The notes: a model not told the origin generated them from the sequence alone. Counted from the stretch's first letter, positions 15,969-26,387 are shown. The stretch is DNA of 64,000 nt from Pseudomonadota bacterium (GCA_018816735.1 JAHIVH010000081.1:172894-236893), one strand, 5' to 3'. Made by a program: numbers and translations.

Positions 15969-18635
15969 ATGGAAAATCTAAATTCCAAGCCGGAGTTAAG
16001 GGTCGCTAAAATAGCAGACGCAAAGGCTCAAAAAAAATTCACCGCCATGGATGCCTTGAGACGGCAGTTTGAAAACCCCGTGAAAATCGAGCCAAAGTGC
16101 CCGTCGTTTATTAAGGACCAACTCAGGAATTTTGCTTCAAATGCGGATATTTTCCCTGAAGCAAAATATCTGAACTGGTCCTTTGTAAAAGTGTTAAAAC
16201 CTCTGTTTGAGCCAAACAACAAATATGATCCCCACACCAGACTTCCGGAAGAGCCTCTGCTTCTCGTAGACCGGATTACAGGTATCGACGTGATTCCCGG
16301 GTCCATGGGAAAGGGCATCATTTGGACAGAGACTGATGTCACAGAAAATGCCTGGTATCTCCATGATATTTACATGCCTGGAGGGATTATGATTGAATCA
16401 GGTCTGTGCGATCTTATACTGATTTCCTATCTGGAGATAGATTTTCTACCAAACAAGGGTGAGCGGGAATACCGTCTGCTCGGCTGTGATCTCATGTTCT
16501 ACGGGGCGCCTCCCAAGGTTGGAGATATCCTCTGTTATCAGATCCATTTGGATGGACATGCCAATATAGGCGATCAACAAATATTCTTCTTTCACTATGA
16601 CTGCAGGGTCAATAATGAACTCCGTCTTTCTGTGCGTAACGGACAGGCCGCATTTGTCACCCCTCAGGCAGCCGGGAATGCCAAAGGCGTCATCTGGGAG
16701 CCTGAGACAGGGGGGCACAAGTCACTGGAAGAATCAGTTGTCGCCCCCCCTGAAGTTGTCTGCACCCGAAATCAATTTTCCAAAGATCAGGTTAAGGCAT
16801 TTTCCGAAGGACGGGCTTATGAGTGTTTCGGAGATGGATTTGAAATTCTGGCCTCCCACACAAAGACTCCCAGTATATCTTCGGGCATGATGTGTCTTTT
16901 GCATGCGGTCACCTGTTTTGATCCCAGGGGTGGCCCTTGGGGACGCGGATATATTCGGGTTGAAAACAAAATATCTCCGGATGACTGGTTCTTGACAGGG
17001 CATTTTAAAAATGATTCATGCATGCCCGAAACCCTTATGGTTGAAGCCTGCATGCAGACCCTTGCATTTTATTTGACAGCCATGGGCTTTACCATCACGC
17101 GTGATGGTTGGCGTTTCGAGCCAGTTCCCAATGAAGTTTATAAAGTAAAATGCCGTAGTCAGGTTACCCCTTCGAGTCGGTGTATACGCTATGAAGCGTT
17201 TATCGAAGAAGTCATTCTGGTGGATGGCCGCTTCCCGACTGTATTTGCCGATCTTGTGGCCACGTGTGACGGTCGTAAGAGTCTTCATATCAGGCGTCTT
17301 GGGATATGTATTGTGCCGGATTCCCCACTTGGCTACTTTCCCTATCCGCTTGCCAATCATACAGAGAAAAAGCCGTCGGCTATCAAACACGGTTTTGAAT
17401 TCGACTATAAATCCATTAAAATTGTATCGGGTGAATTTGATCCTTCCAGAAAGCCAGAAACAAACGACATGAAAAAAACACTCCGTCTTATAAAGCGTGA
17501 CAATAATAGCTCTAATTGTGAAGGAATGGAATCCCTTGCCAGGGATATAGGGGTTCCTGTGTCCATGGTAACCGTGTCTGACGACGGGCAAACAGCATTC
17601 TCAAAAAACATGCCTTTAAACCGCTTTCCCGTTTCTATAGACAAGGCAAGCGGAAAATCTGTTGTCTCTCTGCAAAATACCTGTCTTGACATGGATAAAA
17701 TTCTTACCTACGGACGGAATCTCATCGGATACGAACCCTGGTTAGGGGAAGATCTTTGTCGGGGACTTTGCAAGACCTTCGTTAACCGGGTGATTCTGGA
17801 TGATCCCTACGAATTTGCGGCTGTTAGGGGAAATAATGTCATTTATCTTGCAAACCATCAGGTCCAGATAGAATCCATGCTGTTTCCCGGACTCGCACAG
17901 GTGCTGACCGACAACAGAATGGTGGCCATTGCCAACGCAGATCATCGAAAGGGGTGGATGGGCCCGTTAAACGAATTGCTCTACAGTTATCCGGAAGTCA
18001 ACTACCCGAAAAATATCGTATACTTCGACCAGGGTGACAGAGCGTCCATGTTTACTATTCTGGATAATTTTAAAAAAATGATTACAGAAGAAGGCATTTC
18101 TGTTTTTCTTCATGTAGAAGGCAAGCTGGGATTTAGATGCAGGCAGCCGGTGAAAACTTTGAGTTCGGTTTTTATAGACCTTGCCATCAATCTTAATCTC
18201 CCCATCATCCCCGTAAGATTTTTCGGTGGACTCCCTGTTGAAGAAATGGAATCCACCATCGATTTCCCATACGGATATTGCAAACAGGATTACTATCTGG
18301 GCAAGCCTATTTTTCCGGATGAACTTATCGCCATGCCCTATGCTGAAAGAAGAAAATATGCCATGAACGCCATCAACGCGCTAGGACCTCCCCTCGAAGA
18401 TGAGGTGCCGAATCCTTCGAACTTAGTGCTGAAGAATGTTGTTCAGACATGGCAGAAAAAAACCGGGACGTCTGAATACCGTGCCGTGATATTTAACGTA
18501 TTGAAAAACATCGAAAATCCATCGGAAAGCACGGTTAAATTCCTGCACGCCGTGAACGGACAAGATCATCAGAGGGATGATTCCAAAAGTCGTTGGATAA
18601 AAAAATTTAAAGAATGGATTAATCAAAAGGAATAA
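15969..18635 (+). CDS. PfaC-like double FabA-type dehydratase with C-terminal acyltransferase (AGPAT)
   Basis: The 888-residue protein resembles the C-terminal part of PUFA-synthase subunit PfaC. The first hot-dog dehydratase domain spans about 95-245 (PLLLVDRITG, MIESG). The second spans about 260-440 (GHFKNDSCMPETLM, with the His and Asp expected for catalysis). A PlsC-like domain at about 600-870 contains ANHQVQIES and HVEGK, the variant H-x4-E and EG motifs that, as I recall, also occur in myxobacterial PfaC AGPAT domains. It would dehydrate beta-hydroxyacyl chains and transfer an acyl group to a glycerol-phosphate-like acceptor. No ketosynthase or ACP repeats are present, unlike full PfaA/PfaC. 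ATG 15969 is chosen over TTG 15942 because GGAGGAG directly precedes it. It opens a co-directional cluster. Confidence 0.78.
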   Translation: MENLNSKPELRVAKIADAKAQKKFTAMDALRRQFENPVKIEPKCPSFIKDQLRNFASNADIFPEAKYLNWSFVKVLKPLFEPNNKYDPHTRLPEEPLLLVDRITGIDVIPGSMGKGIIWTETDVTENAWYLHDIYMPGGIMIESGLCDLILISYLEIDFLPNKGEREYRLLGCDLMFYGAPPKVGDILCYQIHLDGHANIGDQQIFFFHYDCRVNNELRLSVRNGQAAFVTPQAAGNAKGVIWEPETGGHKSLEESVVAPPEVVCTRNQFSKDQVKAFSEGRAYECFGDGFEILASHTKTPSISSGMMCLLHAVTCFDPRGGPWGRGYIRVENKISPDDWFLTGHFKNDSCMPETLMVEACMQTLAFYLTAMGFTITRDGWRFEPVPNEVYKVKCRSQVTPSSRCIRYEAFIEEVILVDGRFPTVFADLVATCDGRKSLHIRRLGICIVPDSPLGYFPYPLANHTEKKPSAIKHGFEFDYKSIKIVSGEFDPSRKPETNDMKKTLRLIKRDNNSSNCEGMESLARDIGVPVSMVTVSDDGQTAFSKNMPLNRFPVSIDKASGKSVVSLQNTCLDMDKILTYGRNLIGYEPWLGEDLCRGLCKTFVNRVILDDPYEFAAVRGNNVIYLANHQVQIESMLFPGLAQVLTDNRMVAIANADHRKGWMGPLNELLYSYPEVNYPKNIVYFDQGDRASMFTILDNFKKMITEEGISVFLHVEGKLGFRCRQPVKTLSSVFIDLAINLNLPIIPVRFFGGLPVEEMESTIDFPYGYCKQDYYLGKPIFPDELIAMPYAERRKYAMNAINALGPPLEDEVPNPSNLVLKNVVQTWQKKTGTSEYRAVIFNVLKNIENPSESTVKFLHAVNGQDHQRDDSKSRWIKKFKEWINQKE

Positions 18636-18641
18636 CCGTTA

Positions 18642-20981
18642 ATGAACCGTTTTATCAGTTTGATCGTATCCCGATACAAATCGGTATTGCTTTTTACACT
18701 ATTATTGACCATAGCACTAGGTTCTTTTTGCAAAAACATCACTTTCAATCATACCGCTGATGTCTATTTCAGGCATAATGATCCCAAGCTCCTTGAGTAC
18801 AATGCATTTCAAGATACTTTTGGCAATGAAGAATTAGGATTAATTATTTTTCAAGATGATCATGTTTTCTCAAACGAAGTCATCGAAATTATCAGAAAAA
18901 TTTCTCAAAACATTGAGAAACTAGACCGTGTGGATAGGGTCTATAGCATTACAGAACAAGATGAATCCATCACATTGGAAGACGATTCCTTAGGAAACAG
19001 GAAGCTTGTTCCGGAAGGGTTGCTCAACGATGCCACGCTTTCCATTGTAAAAGACAGAGTCTTAGGCAACAAAAGTATCGTCGGCCGATTAATTTCCAAA
19101 AACGGAACCTTAGTGGCCATTGCCTTTGAACTCGCGAAGCACAGTGATTCAAATCAAAAGCTCATTCTCATGGACAAAATCAAAGCCACTGCTGAAAAAA
19201 TAGCAGGTAGTCGGCTTAAACTTCATTTTACCGGCGTGCCATTTTTTGAAGCCGAGGAAAACACGCTCACTGTCAAAGATTTATCGATTACGCTTCCACT
19301 GATGACTTTGCTCTCTGCCGTGGTGATCATGGTCTTATTCAGAAGTTTTGCCCTGAACGCCATATGCTTTTTCACCCTCCTTATTATCAATGTCATGGTT
19401 TTGGGTTTGTTTGCCATGGCAGGAGAATCGATCAATCTTGTGACCTCAATAATGGCGGCAGTTTTAATCAATGTGTCAATGGCGGATCTAATACATTTCA
19501 TTGCACACTACAAGGACGAGCTAATTGAAAATAAAAATGATTTTTCCCGTTCCACCGTTTGCACCATAAAAGCGATCTGGCAACCCTGCTTATTTACCAG
19601 CCTGACAACAGCTGTGGGTTTCGTGTCATTTCTCACAGCCAATATAAGGCCCATACAAGTCCTTGGTCTTTATACGGCAATAGGAACGATGATCGCTTTT
19701 GCACTGACAATAACATTTTTTCCTGCAGCACTTTTGCTGCTTTATAAAAAGAATGAAACAGGTGACTTACTTCATAAGGATCAGCAGTCTTCAAAAGATA
19801 AATTTTTGTCCATACTGGGAGGATTTGCAGTAAAACGTGCAACATTCATCAAGATCGCATCGGTCATACTGGTGATATTATCTATATTCGGGACTTTAAG
19901 AGTGACGTTTAAAGCAAACACCATGAATGTCTTTAAAGAAGATAACCCAATGGTCATAGATTTAAAATTTATAGAGGAGAATCTGGGCGGGACTATGAAC
20001 TCCGAAGTTGTTGTTACTGCCAACTCTGAAAAAAATGATTTCGAAAGTCCCGAGGGTCTTGCAAAAATTGAAGAAATTCAGAAATATTTTGACACACTTG
20101 AAGAGAGAAAATTCGTTTCATCCTCTTTTTCCATCAATAATTATCTTAAGGAGGTAAACAAGGCCTTTAATAAGGATGACAATCAATTTTACACACTGCC
20201 TGAAACCAAGGAAACCATCATTGATTATTATGAGCTTGGTGATCCGGAAATCACTGACAGATTCATTTCTTTAGATAAAAAGAAAGCTAGAATAACCTAC
20301 CAGATATACAACAATGCCCTTGAACAAAGAGAGGCATACCTGAACGATTTGAACTATAATCTTACAAAGATTCTCGGTCAGGACTACACCTACATTATTA
20401 CCGGTACAAGCAGTTTATGGATGTCTCTTGATGAAAATCTCAAAGAGAGTTTTATGTCGAGTTTCCTGTTCGCATGTATCACCATCTTCCTGATGATGGT
20501 CTATATAAGCAAAGGCATAAAACTTGCGGTCATAAGCATGGTCCCGAACATCCTTCCGATTTTACTGACCATCGGTTTGATGGGATGGCTTAAAATACCG
20601 TTTGATACCTTAACAGTCATGATCGTCTGTGTTACATTGGGAATCAATGTCGATGATACAGTTCACTTTATTGTATGGTTCAGACGAAATATCGCATCAG
20701 GTAAGTCTGTTGAATCGTCTATTCTCATGACATATAAAAATGTGGGTATGTCCATTATCAGTACGTCAATAATTTTAGCCCTGGGATTCGTCGTTTTGAG
20801 TCTCGGATCATATAAACCGTATGAAACCTTTGGTTTGTTAACGGCTTTTAACATTATGATGGCGCTATTGGCAGATCTCCTTCTATTACCGTCACTGATA
20901 TTACAATTCGACAAATCAAGTAAATTAGAGGTTGGAAAATTTTCAAATGAAAAACTTGCAGGCGTCACCGAGAATGTGTAA
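18642..20981 (+). CDS. RND-superfamily (MMPL/HpnN-like) lipid exporter
   Basis: The 779-residue protein has the duplicated RND layout: one N-terminal helix, a periplasmic loop of about 180 residues, five helices (about 220-370), then a repeat of the same arrangement. Helix motifs such as VSMADLIHFI and INVDDTVHFIV carry the Asp residues used in proton coupling by this family. The related MMPL and HpnN proteins move lipids across the envelope. It starts six bases after the dehydratase/acyltransferase stop, so both are in one transcript, and its likely cargo is the lipid made by the cluster. Confidence 0.8.
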   Translation: MNRFISLIVSRYKSVLLFTLLLTIALGSFCKNITFNHTADVYFRHNDPKLLEYNAFQDTFGNEELGLIIFQDDHVFSNEVIEIIRKISQNIEKLDRVDRVYSITEQDESITLEDDSLGNRKLVPEGLLNDATLSIVKDRVLGNKSIVGRLISKNGTLVAIAFELAKHSDSNQKLILMDKIKATAEKIAGSRLKLHFTGVPFFEAEENTLTVKDLSITLPLMTLLSAVVIMVLFRSFALNAICFFTLLIINVMVLGLFAMAGESINLVTSIMAAVLINVSMADLIHFIAHYKDELIENKNDFSRSTVCTIKAIWQPCLFTSLTTAVGFVSFLTANIRPIQVLGLYTAIGTMIAFALTITFFPAALLLLYKKNETGDLLHKDQQSSKDKFLSILGGFAVKRATFIKIASVILVILSIFGTLRVTFKANTMNVFKEDNPMVIDLKFIEENLGGTMNSEVVVTANSEKNDFESPEGLAKIEEIQKYFDTLEERKFVSSSFSINNYLKEVNKAFNKDDNQFYTLPETKETIIDYYELGDPEITDRFISLDKKKARITYQIYNNALEQREAYLNDLNYNLTKILGQDYTYIITGTSSLWMSLDENLKESFMSSFLFACITIFLMMVYISKGIKLAVISMVPNILPILLTIGLMGWLKIPFDTLTVMIVCVTLGINVDDTVHFIVWFRRNIASGKSVESSILMTYKNVGMSIISTSIILALGFVVLSLGSYKPYETFGLLTAFNIMMALLADLLLLPSLILQFDKSSKLEVGKFSNEKLAGVTENV

Positions 20982-21047
20982 AGGAATGCATCATTCAACT
21001 GGGCAAAAAAAAATTAAAAAATTATTCATCAGTGTCAGGAAAAAACC

Positions 21048-21632
21048 ATGATAGAAAAACCAACAGGTAATCATTCCCAGAAATTCATTATTCAAGACGG
21101 CTGCCATTGCCCGGAAGATCCCCCCTGGCATTCAACGGTCAGCAAGATTACGGCTTTACCGATCCTTTTTTTCTTTGGCATCGGCGCCTTTGGCGTGGCT
21201 CATTTAGGATATGTGTATTTTTTCGTATGGTTGGTCCTTGCCGGAATCAAAATTTACGGAATTCGTTACCTTGTATGTGCCAGATGCCCTTATTACGGAA
21301 AAAATTGTTCGTCTTTCTTTGGTAAGCTCGTTCCTTTTATGCATAAAAAACAGGAAAATAAATCCATGATCATCGGCCTGTGGATCGATACCTTGTTCTG
21401 GGGAATACTCTTTCTTTATCCACTCTATTATTTCCTGCAATATAAAATGTATGGGTTCACTATTTTATATTGTTTGTCCTTTCTCCTCATGGTTGGCACA
21501 ATAACCCGATTGGCATGCATTATTTGTCCGCTGACCATCTGCCCTGTCGGCAAAATGGGAAGGATATACTGGCGTATTTTGGGGTTAAAAATAAACGATT
21601 CCCAATTAAAAAAAACAGAGAAAATTCATTGA
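21048..21632 (+). CDS. Small membrane protein with Cys pairs, function unknown
   Basis: The 194-residue protein has about four membrane helices (near 30-50, 50-70, 110-130, 135-155). Two Cys-containing segments, CARCPYYGKNC near residue 78 and CIICPLTICPVGK near 165, could bind a metal or a small Fe-S cluster. I do not recognise the family. It lies between the exporter and the ligase-ACP-synthase gene in the same direction, so it probably takes part in lipid synthesis or export. Confidence 0.65.
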   Translation: MIEKPTGNHSQKFIIQDGCHCPEDPPWHSTVSKITALPILFFFGIGAFGVAHLGYVYFFVWLVLAGIKIYGIRYLVCARCPYYGKNCSSFFGKLVPFMHKKQENKSMIIGLWIDTLFWGILFLYPLYYFLQYKMYGFTILYCLSFLLMVGTITRLACIICPLTICPVGKMGRIYWRILGLKINDSQLKKTEKIH

Positions 21633-21649
21633 ATAACTAAGGAGGTTAT

Positions 21650-24600
21650 ATGAGTTCTACATATATGATGACTGATAGTTCGAATATGAAGCAAATAAGT
21701 ACTGCTCGCAACGAACCTATAGGTCAAACAGCACCCCCCTTCACTGCTGTTACCAAAGGGGCTGCAGGCGGTAAATTTCAGGTGATGCCCTTGATTGTCA
21801 GAACGCTTCCCAATGTTATTAAACTGACAACTGCCATTTTCCCGGACAAAGGGATTATCAATATCGACCCGGATGAAACGGCCCATACCCAGACCTATGC
21901 CGAGCTTTATCATAGTGCAAAGTGTGTGTTGGGAGGGCTTAGGAGCAAGGGATTGACCCCGGGAGATGAGGTCGTTCTTCAGATTGAAGATCCTTCTGCA
22001 TTTCTGTCGTCCTTCTGGGGAGCAATTCTGGGAGGATTTATTCCTGTTCCGTTACCTACGCCTGAGGACGGTTCAATGATCGAAAGCGGAGAAAGACTGG
22101 AAAGAGTATATAGAACACTTAACAATCCCTGCATCATCACCGACCGGAAAAAAGAAGACTTCAAGAATTCGATTGTTTACGAATTTTCAGACCTGAGATG
22201 GAACTCCCCACCGGATAAAAAAATTCATAGACCAAAGCCGGATGATACAGCCCTTCTCATATATTCCTCAGGCGCTACCGGAGATCCGAAAGGGGTCATG
22301 CTTAGCCATAAAAATATTATATCTGCATTGGAATTAGGGGCTATGCACTTTGCCGATGTGCCTGAAAACGATTTTCGAACCGTTCTTCTTGGCTTTAATT
22401 CGAATGTTTTTCGCCGAAAGATTCTTAAAAAAAATGGGGACAATCATTCAAAAAAAATAGAGAAAAGCCTTTCAGGTTCATTGATTGGAGACAAGCTAAA
22501 CAGCACAAAACCAGGCAAATATCTGCTTGATTCATTTAAGATGATTAAAGGAGATATGGTTTCGGCAAATCTTGATATGCGTTTTGATGAAATCGTTTTG
22601 GGAAACTGGATGCCTTATTCGCACGTCATCGGCATCATCATGTTTCATCTGGGCCCCTTAATTAATGGAATGAACCAGATAACCATAAAACCCCGGCTTT
22701 TTATCGAAAATCCCGCCCTGTTTCTGAGGTTGGTTCATCGTTATAGAATATCCTATATCCCTTGCCCCAATTTTGCCATAAAATGGCTGACCACCCAGAT
22801 CACAGAAAACGATATGAAGGGTATTGATCTGTCCTGTATCAAGATGATCGGGAATGGATCAGAACCCGTGTCTGTTATGGCTGCAAGAAAATTTATTGAT
22901 AAGTTCAGCACATACGGACTTGATCCAAAGGCCATGTGTTTCGGTTACGGGATGACAGAAACGGCAAGTGGTATTACCGCCTCAAAGCTGTCCGAACTCC
23001 CCATGTTTCATCGGGTGGAAAAGGATGCATTTTTCCGGGAAAGCAAAATCATACCCGCCACATCGGAAGAGAACAGTATCGATCTCCCGGACCTTGGTGT
23101 CCCATGTCAAGGGTTGTCCATCCGTATTGTCGATGATAATGATAACATTGCCCATGAGAAGACAGTGGGCCATATTCAACTTAAAGGTCCCACGATTACA
23201 AAAGGCTATTATAATAATCCCAAGGCAAATGAAGATCTCTTCTGCGACGGCTGGCTTAGAACCGGTGACATGGGATTTCTCATCAATGGCAGGCTCGTGA
23301 TAACCGGAAGACAGAAAGATATTATCTTTGTTAACGGTCAAAACCTCTACCTGAACGACATAGAAGACACCATCTCCCATATACCCGGTTTAGCTGTTCT
23401 CGATTTTGCCACCCTGGGATACAAGGACCCGGACAGTGATTCGGAAAGTGTCATCCTGTTTGCCAAAACCAATGAGCCAAAGGAAGCGCTCTGTGTCATG
23501 CTTTCCCATATCAACAATGCACTTCTGAAAACAATCGGTATCAAAATTGATATTCTTGCATCTGTCAAAGAAATTCCCAGGACCCATACAGCAAAGATAA
23601 AACGTTTTGAGCTTCGAAATCTATTCCAGGATAATCGGTGCACAACCATCGTGACAGCTAATGATGCCTCTCAGATGAGTGAATCCCTTAACACGGATCA
23701 GAGCATTGAGCTGACTGAAACGGAAATCCGCCTGATAAAGCTCTGGAAAGAAATCATGGGAATGGAGAACATCGGGAAATTTGAAAATTTTTTCAACCTC
23801 GGTGGTGATTCCCTCAAAGCGGCTAAATTGGCCGCACGGATCCATGAAGAATTCAACATTGAACTATCTGTCCAGGTCATATTCGAGCATCAAACGGTAA
23901 AAACCATGGCCATGGCTATTGATTCGCTAAAAGGAACAGTCAGTCTGCCGGATAGTCTTTCAGGCAAATCTGACGGTTCCAGCAAAATGAACAATGATGC
24001 TGTTTTTGAAGGAATGGCATTCTTTAATCGGCTCGAGAATTCACCAATTTATGAAAAAACAGGATTGTTTTCCGCTGCATTCCATCAACATCTTGCAGAA
24101 GGTGCGCCGGTGATGCGGGAAGTTGTATCTCCTCACGATACAAACATGACAATCAGAGACCATGTTACCGGCGAATTGCGGAATGTTGTGATGTTCGGTG
24201 CCAACAACTACCTGGGCCTTGCCAACAATCCTGAAGTCAGGCGAAAAATGACCGCCTATATCGATGAATTCGGCGTAGGCCTGGGTGGCCCCCCCATGGG
24301 AAACGGGACAACAACCCTGCACAAAAAACTGGATCAGGCGCTTGCCAGAATGAAAGGATCCGAGGATGCGGTGATCTACTCCTCTGGGTTTTCTGCAAAT
24401 CTGGGATGGCTTACCGCCCTTGTCCACAAGAACGATGTCATTATTCGGGATGAGCTGGCCCATTCATCGATCGTTGAAGGCGCCAGGATTTCAAATGGTG
24501 AGAAATGGCTGTTTGCCCACAGCGATGTCCATGATCTCGAAAAAAATCTGATCAAGGCCGAAGAACTCGGGAAGGTCAACAAGTATGTGGTCATCGAAGG

Positions 24601-25246
24601 TGTATACTCCATGGACGGCGACGTACCGCCCCTGGACAAGATCTATGAAGTGACCAAGGCCCATGGCGGTTTTCTGGTCATTGACGACGCTCACGGAACA
24701 GGGGTTGTCGGGAAAAAAGGCCATGGTATTGTTGAATTATATGGTCTTGAAGGGAAAGTAGACCTGATCATGGGTTCTTTTAGCAAGGCTCTTGCATCCA
24801 CCGGTGGTTTCCTGGCAGGCAAACGCTGCATCATCGATTATCTCAGATTTTTTTCAAAGACGTATCTTTTTTCAGCATCCTTGGCGCCTGTTCATGTGGC
24901 GTCGATCCTGGCAGGAATAGAGGTCATGGAAGAGAATCCGCAAATGTTCGATGCGCTTCGGGAAAATGTCGATTATCTGGTTAAAGGGATGAGGGCTATC
25001 GGGCTTGATGTTGAAACCGATTCGGCCATTATTCCCATATATATTCCAAACAATGTGGACATTGTGAAACTTTCCCGTGAAATTGAGCTGGCAGGAATTT
25101 TTCTGAATACGGTAGTATTCCCCATCGTCACACGACCACGAATCAGGGTCAGCGTCATGAGCACGCATACCCGGAAGGATATGGATCATTTGCTCAATGT
25201 GCTCGACACCGTAGGAAGGGAATGCGGATTAATGAGCAAACAATAA
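21650..25246 (+). CDS. Fatty acyl-AMP ligase - acyl carrier protein - alpha-oxoamine synthase fusion
   Basis: This 1198-residue protein has three modules. Residues about 40-670 are an adenylate-forming ligase with the P-loop-like YSSGATGDPKGVM, GYGMTE and a TGD motif; the similarity is to fatty acyl-AMP ligases. Residues about 690-770 are a carrier domain whose NLGGDSLKAA Ser accepts phosphopantetheine. Residues about 810-1195 are a PLP enzyme of the serine palmitoyltransferase/AONS family, with DDAHGTGVVG and the Schiff-base Lys in GSFSKALASTGG near 1046. The layout suggests activation of a fatty acid, loading onto the built-in ACP, then decarboxylating condensation with an amino acid to an amino ketone. 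A basic stretch of ~65 residues (about 255-320) inside the ligase is longer than usual. Amino acid and chain length cannot be read from sequence. Confidence 0.88.
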   Translation: MSSTYMMTDSSNMKQISTARNEPIGQTAPPFTAVTKGAAGGKFQVMPLIVRTLPNVIKLTTAIFPDKGIINIDPDETAHTQTYAELYHSAKCVLGGLRSKGLTPGDEVVLQIEDPSAFLSSFWGAILGGFIPVPLPTPEDGSMIESGERLERVYRTLNNPCIITDRKKEDFKNSIVYEFSDLRWNSPPDKKIHRPKPDDTALLIYSSGATGDPKGVMLSHKNIISALELGAMHFADVPENDFRTVLLGFNSNVFRRKILKKNGDNHSKKIEKSLSGSLIGDKLNSTKPGKYLLDSFKMIKGDMVSANLDMRFDEIVLGNWMPYSHVIGIIMFHLGPLINGMNQITIKPRLFIENPALFLRLVHRYRISYIPCPNFAIKWLTTQITENDMKGIDLSCIKMIGNGSEPVSVMAARKFIDKFSTYGLDPKAMCFGYGMTETASGITASKLSELPMFHRVEKDAFFRESKIIPATSEENSIDLPDLGVPCQGLSIRIVDDNDNIAHEKTVGHIQLKGPTITKGYYNNPKANEDLFCDGWLRTGDMGFLINGRLVITGRQKDIIFVNGQNLYLNDIEDTISHIPGLAVLDFATLGYKDPDSDSESVILFAKTNEPKEALCVMLSHINNALLKTIGIKIDILASVKEIPRTHTAKIKRFELRNLFQDNRCTTIVTANDASQMSESLNTDQSIELTETEIRLIKLWKEIMGMENIGKFENFFNLGGDSLKAAKLAARIHEEFNIELSVQVIFEHQTVKTMAMAIDSLKGTVSLPDSLSGKSDGSSKMNNDAVFEGMAFFNRLENSPIYEKTGLFSAAFHQHLAEGAPVMREVVSPHDTNMTIRDHVTGELRNVVMFGANNYLGLANNPEVRRKMTAYIDEFGVGLGGPPMGNGTTTLHKKLDQALARMKGSEDAVIYSSGFSANLGWLTALVHKNDVIIRDELAHSSIVEGARISNGEKWLFAHSDVHDLEKNLIKAEELGKVNKYVVIEGVYSMDGDVPPLDKIYEVTKAHGGFLVIDDAHGTGVVGKKGHGIVELYGLEGKVDLIMGSFSKALASTGGFLAGKRCIIDYLRFFSKTYLFSASLAPVHVASILAGIEVMEENPQMFDALRENVDYLVKGMRAIGLDVETDSAIIPIYIPNNVDIVKLSREIELAGIFLNTVVFPIVTRPRIRVSVMSTHTRKDMDHLLNVLDTVGRECGLMSKQ

Positions 25247-25315
25247 ATCATAGGTCTCATTATAAGAAATTTAAGATAATTATCTTTATGATACTTTTAA
25301 ACGAGGAGTCTCGAA

Positions 25316-26341
25316 ATGAACGTAAAAGACACATGTTATGACAACCATTCATCAATTACCCCTTTTCCTGTCTACCAAGCTGAATTCTGGAAAAAATACT
25401 GGATCCATATGCGCCCATATCTCCTGTTCATATCAGGAACAGCAGCGTTGGTTGGTATGGCCCATATTCCTGATACGAACTATTTGCATCTTTTATTCGT
25501 ATTTCCGGCTTTTTTTCTTTCCTATGGCGTATGCCAGGCCATGACAGATGTATTTCAAACCGATACCGATGCCATATCCTCACCATACCGGCCTTTGGTC
25601 AGGGGGGAGATAACAAAGGGGGCCGTATTTATGGTGAGCTTTGTGCTGATCACATGTGGCGGGCTTATCATGGCATACATTAATCCCTGGCTTATTGCGC
25701 CATGCCTGATACTGGTTCTGGGGCTTTCAACCTATGTCTTTTTCAAGCGAACCTGGTGGGGAGGACCGCCATGGAACTCATGGATTGCTGCAATGATACC
25801 CATTGGTGGCAGAATGATGGATCCTAACTTTGAATTCATGAAATCGTTTTTTTCGCCAACCGAGGCGTCCTGGCCGATGATTTACACGGTACTTCTGGTA
25901 TTCTTCGCGTACTGCAATTTTGTTGTAGCCGGATATTTCAAAGATATTTCGGCAGACCGCGCAACAAATTACAATACGTTCCAAGTCAGATTCGGATGGT
26001 TTGCCAGTGCAGTTTACAGTGATATTCTTGCGGGCCTGTCAATCCTCTTTACCTACCTGGCAATTAAACCGGTGCTGAACCATGGCGGATTTGCTGCAAA
26101 CGTAAGTCTTTTACTCCTCATCGTTACGGCTGTATTAAACATCATCGCCCAAATCCAGCTTCACATCATCCGTGACGAGGAGAAATCAAACGGCCCCATC
26201 GCAACAGTAGTAAGATCATTCATATTGTATTGTTCGGTCATCATCGTGGCTTTCAAACCGTGGTGGATACCCTTTCTTGTGATCAATTACATCATGTTTG
26301 AAAAGGTTTTAAAGGCAAGACCCGAAAAGACGCAAGTTTAA
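25316..26341 (+). CDS. UbiA-family membrane prenyl/aryl transferase
   Basis: The 341-residue protein has eight or nine membrane helices and both UbiA aspartate motifs. These are QAMTDVFQTDTDAISSPYRP near residue 75 and YFKDISADRATNYNTF near 205, which bind the Mg-diphosphate of an isoprenoid or phosphoribosyl donor. UbiA enzymes alkylate quinone precursors, haem or glycerol phosphates, or (DPPR synthase) transfer phosphoribose to decaprenyl phosphate. In this setting it may add a prenyl or sugar-phosphate group to the lipid. It starts behind GAGGAG, about 70 bases after the fusion gene. Confidence 0.8.
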   Translation: MNVKDTCYDNHSSITPFPVYQAEFWKKYWIHMRPYLLFISGTAALVGMAHIPDTNYLHLLFVFPAFFLSYGVCQAMTDVFQTDTDAISSPYRPLVRGEITKGAVFMVSFVLITCGGLIMAYINPWLIAPCLILVLGLSTYVFFKRTWWGGPPWNSWIAAMIPIGGRMMDPNFEFMKSFFSPTEASWPMIYTVLLVFFAYCNFVVAGYFKDISADRATNYNTFQVRFGWFASAVYSDILAGLSILFTYLAIKPVLNHGGFAANVSLLLLIVTAVLNIIAQIQLHIIRDEEKSNGPIATVVRSFILYCSVIIVAFKPWWIPFLVINYIMFEKVLKARPEKTQV

Positions 26342-26354
26342 AAGATATCAAAAC

Positions 26355-26387
26355 CGCCTTTCGTCTTCTTATTTGAGTCGAAAGGCG
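26355..26387 (+). other. Intergenic hairpin between the UbiA-like and lipid kinase genes
   Basis: A perfect nine-base inverted repeat pairs CGCCTTTCG at 26355-26363 with CGAAAGGCG at 26379-26387. It has no T tract after it, so it is more likely an attenuator or mRNA-processing/stabilising hairpin than a full terminator. Downstream genes may be expressed at a different level. Confidence 0.5.
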
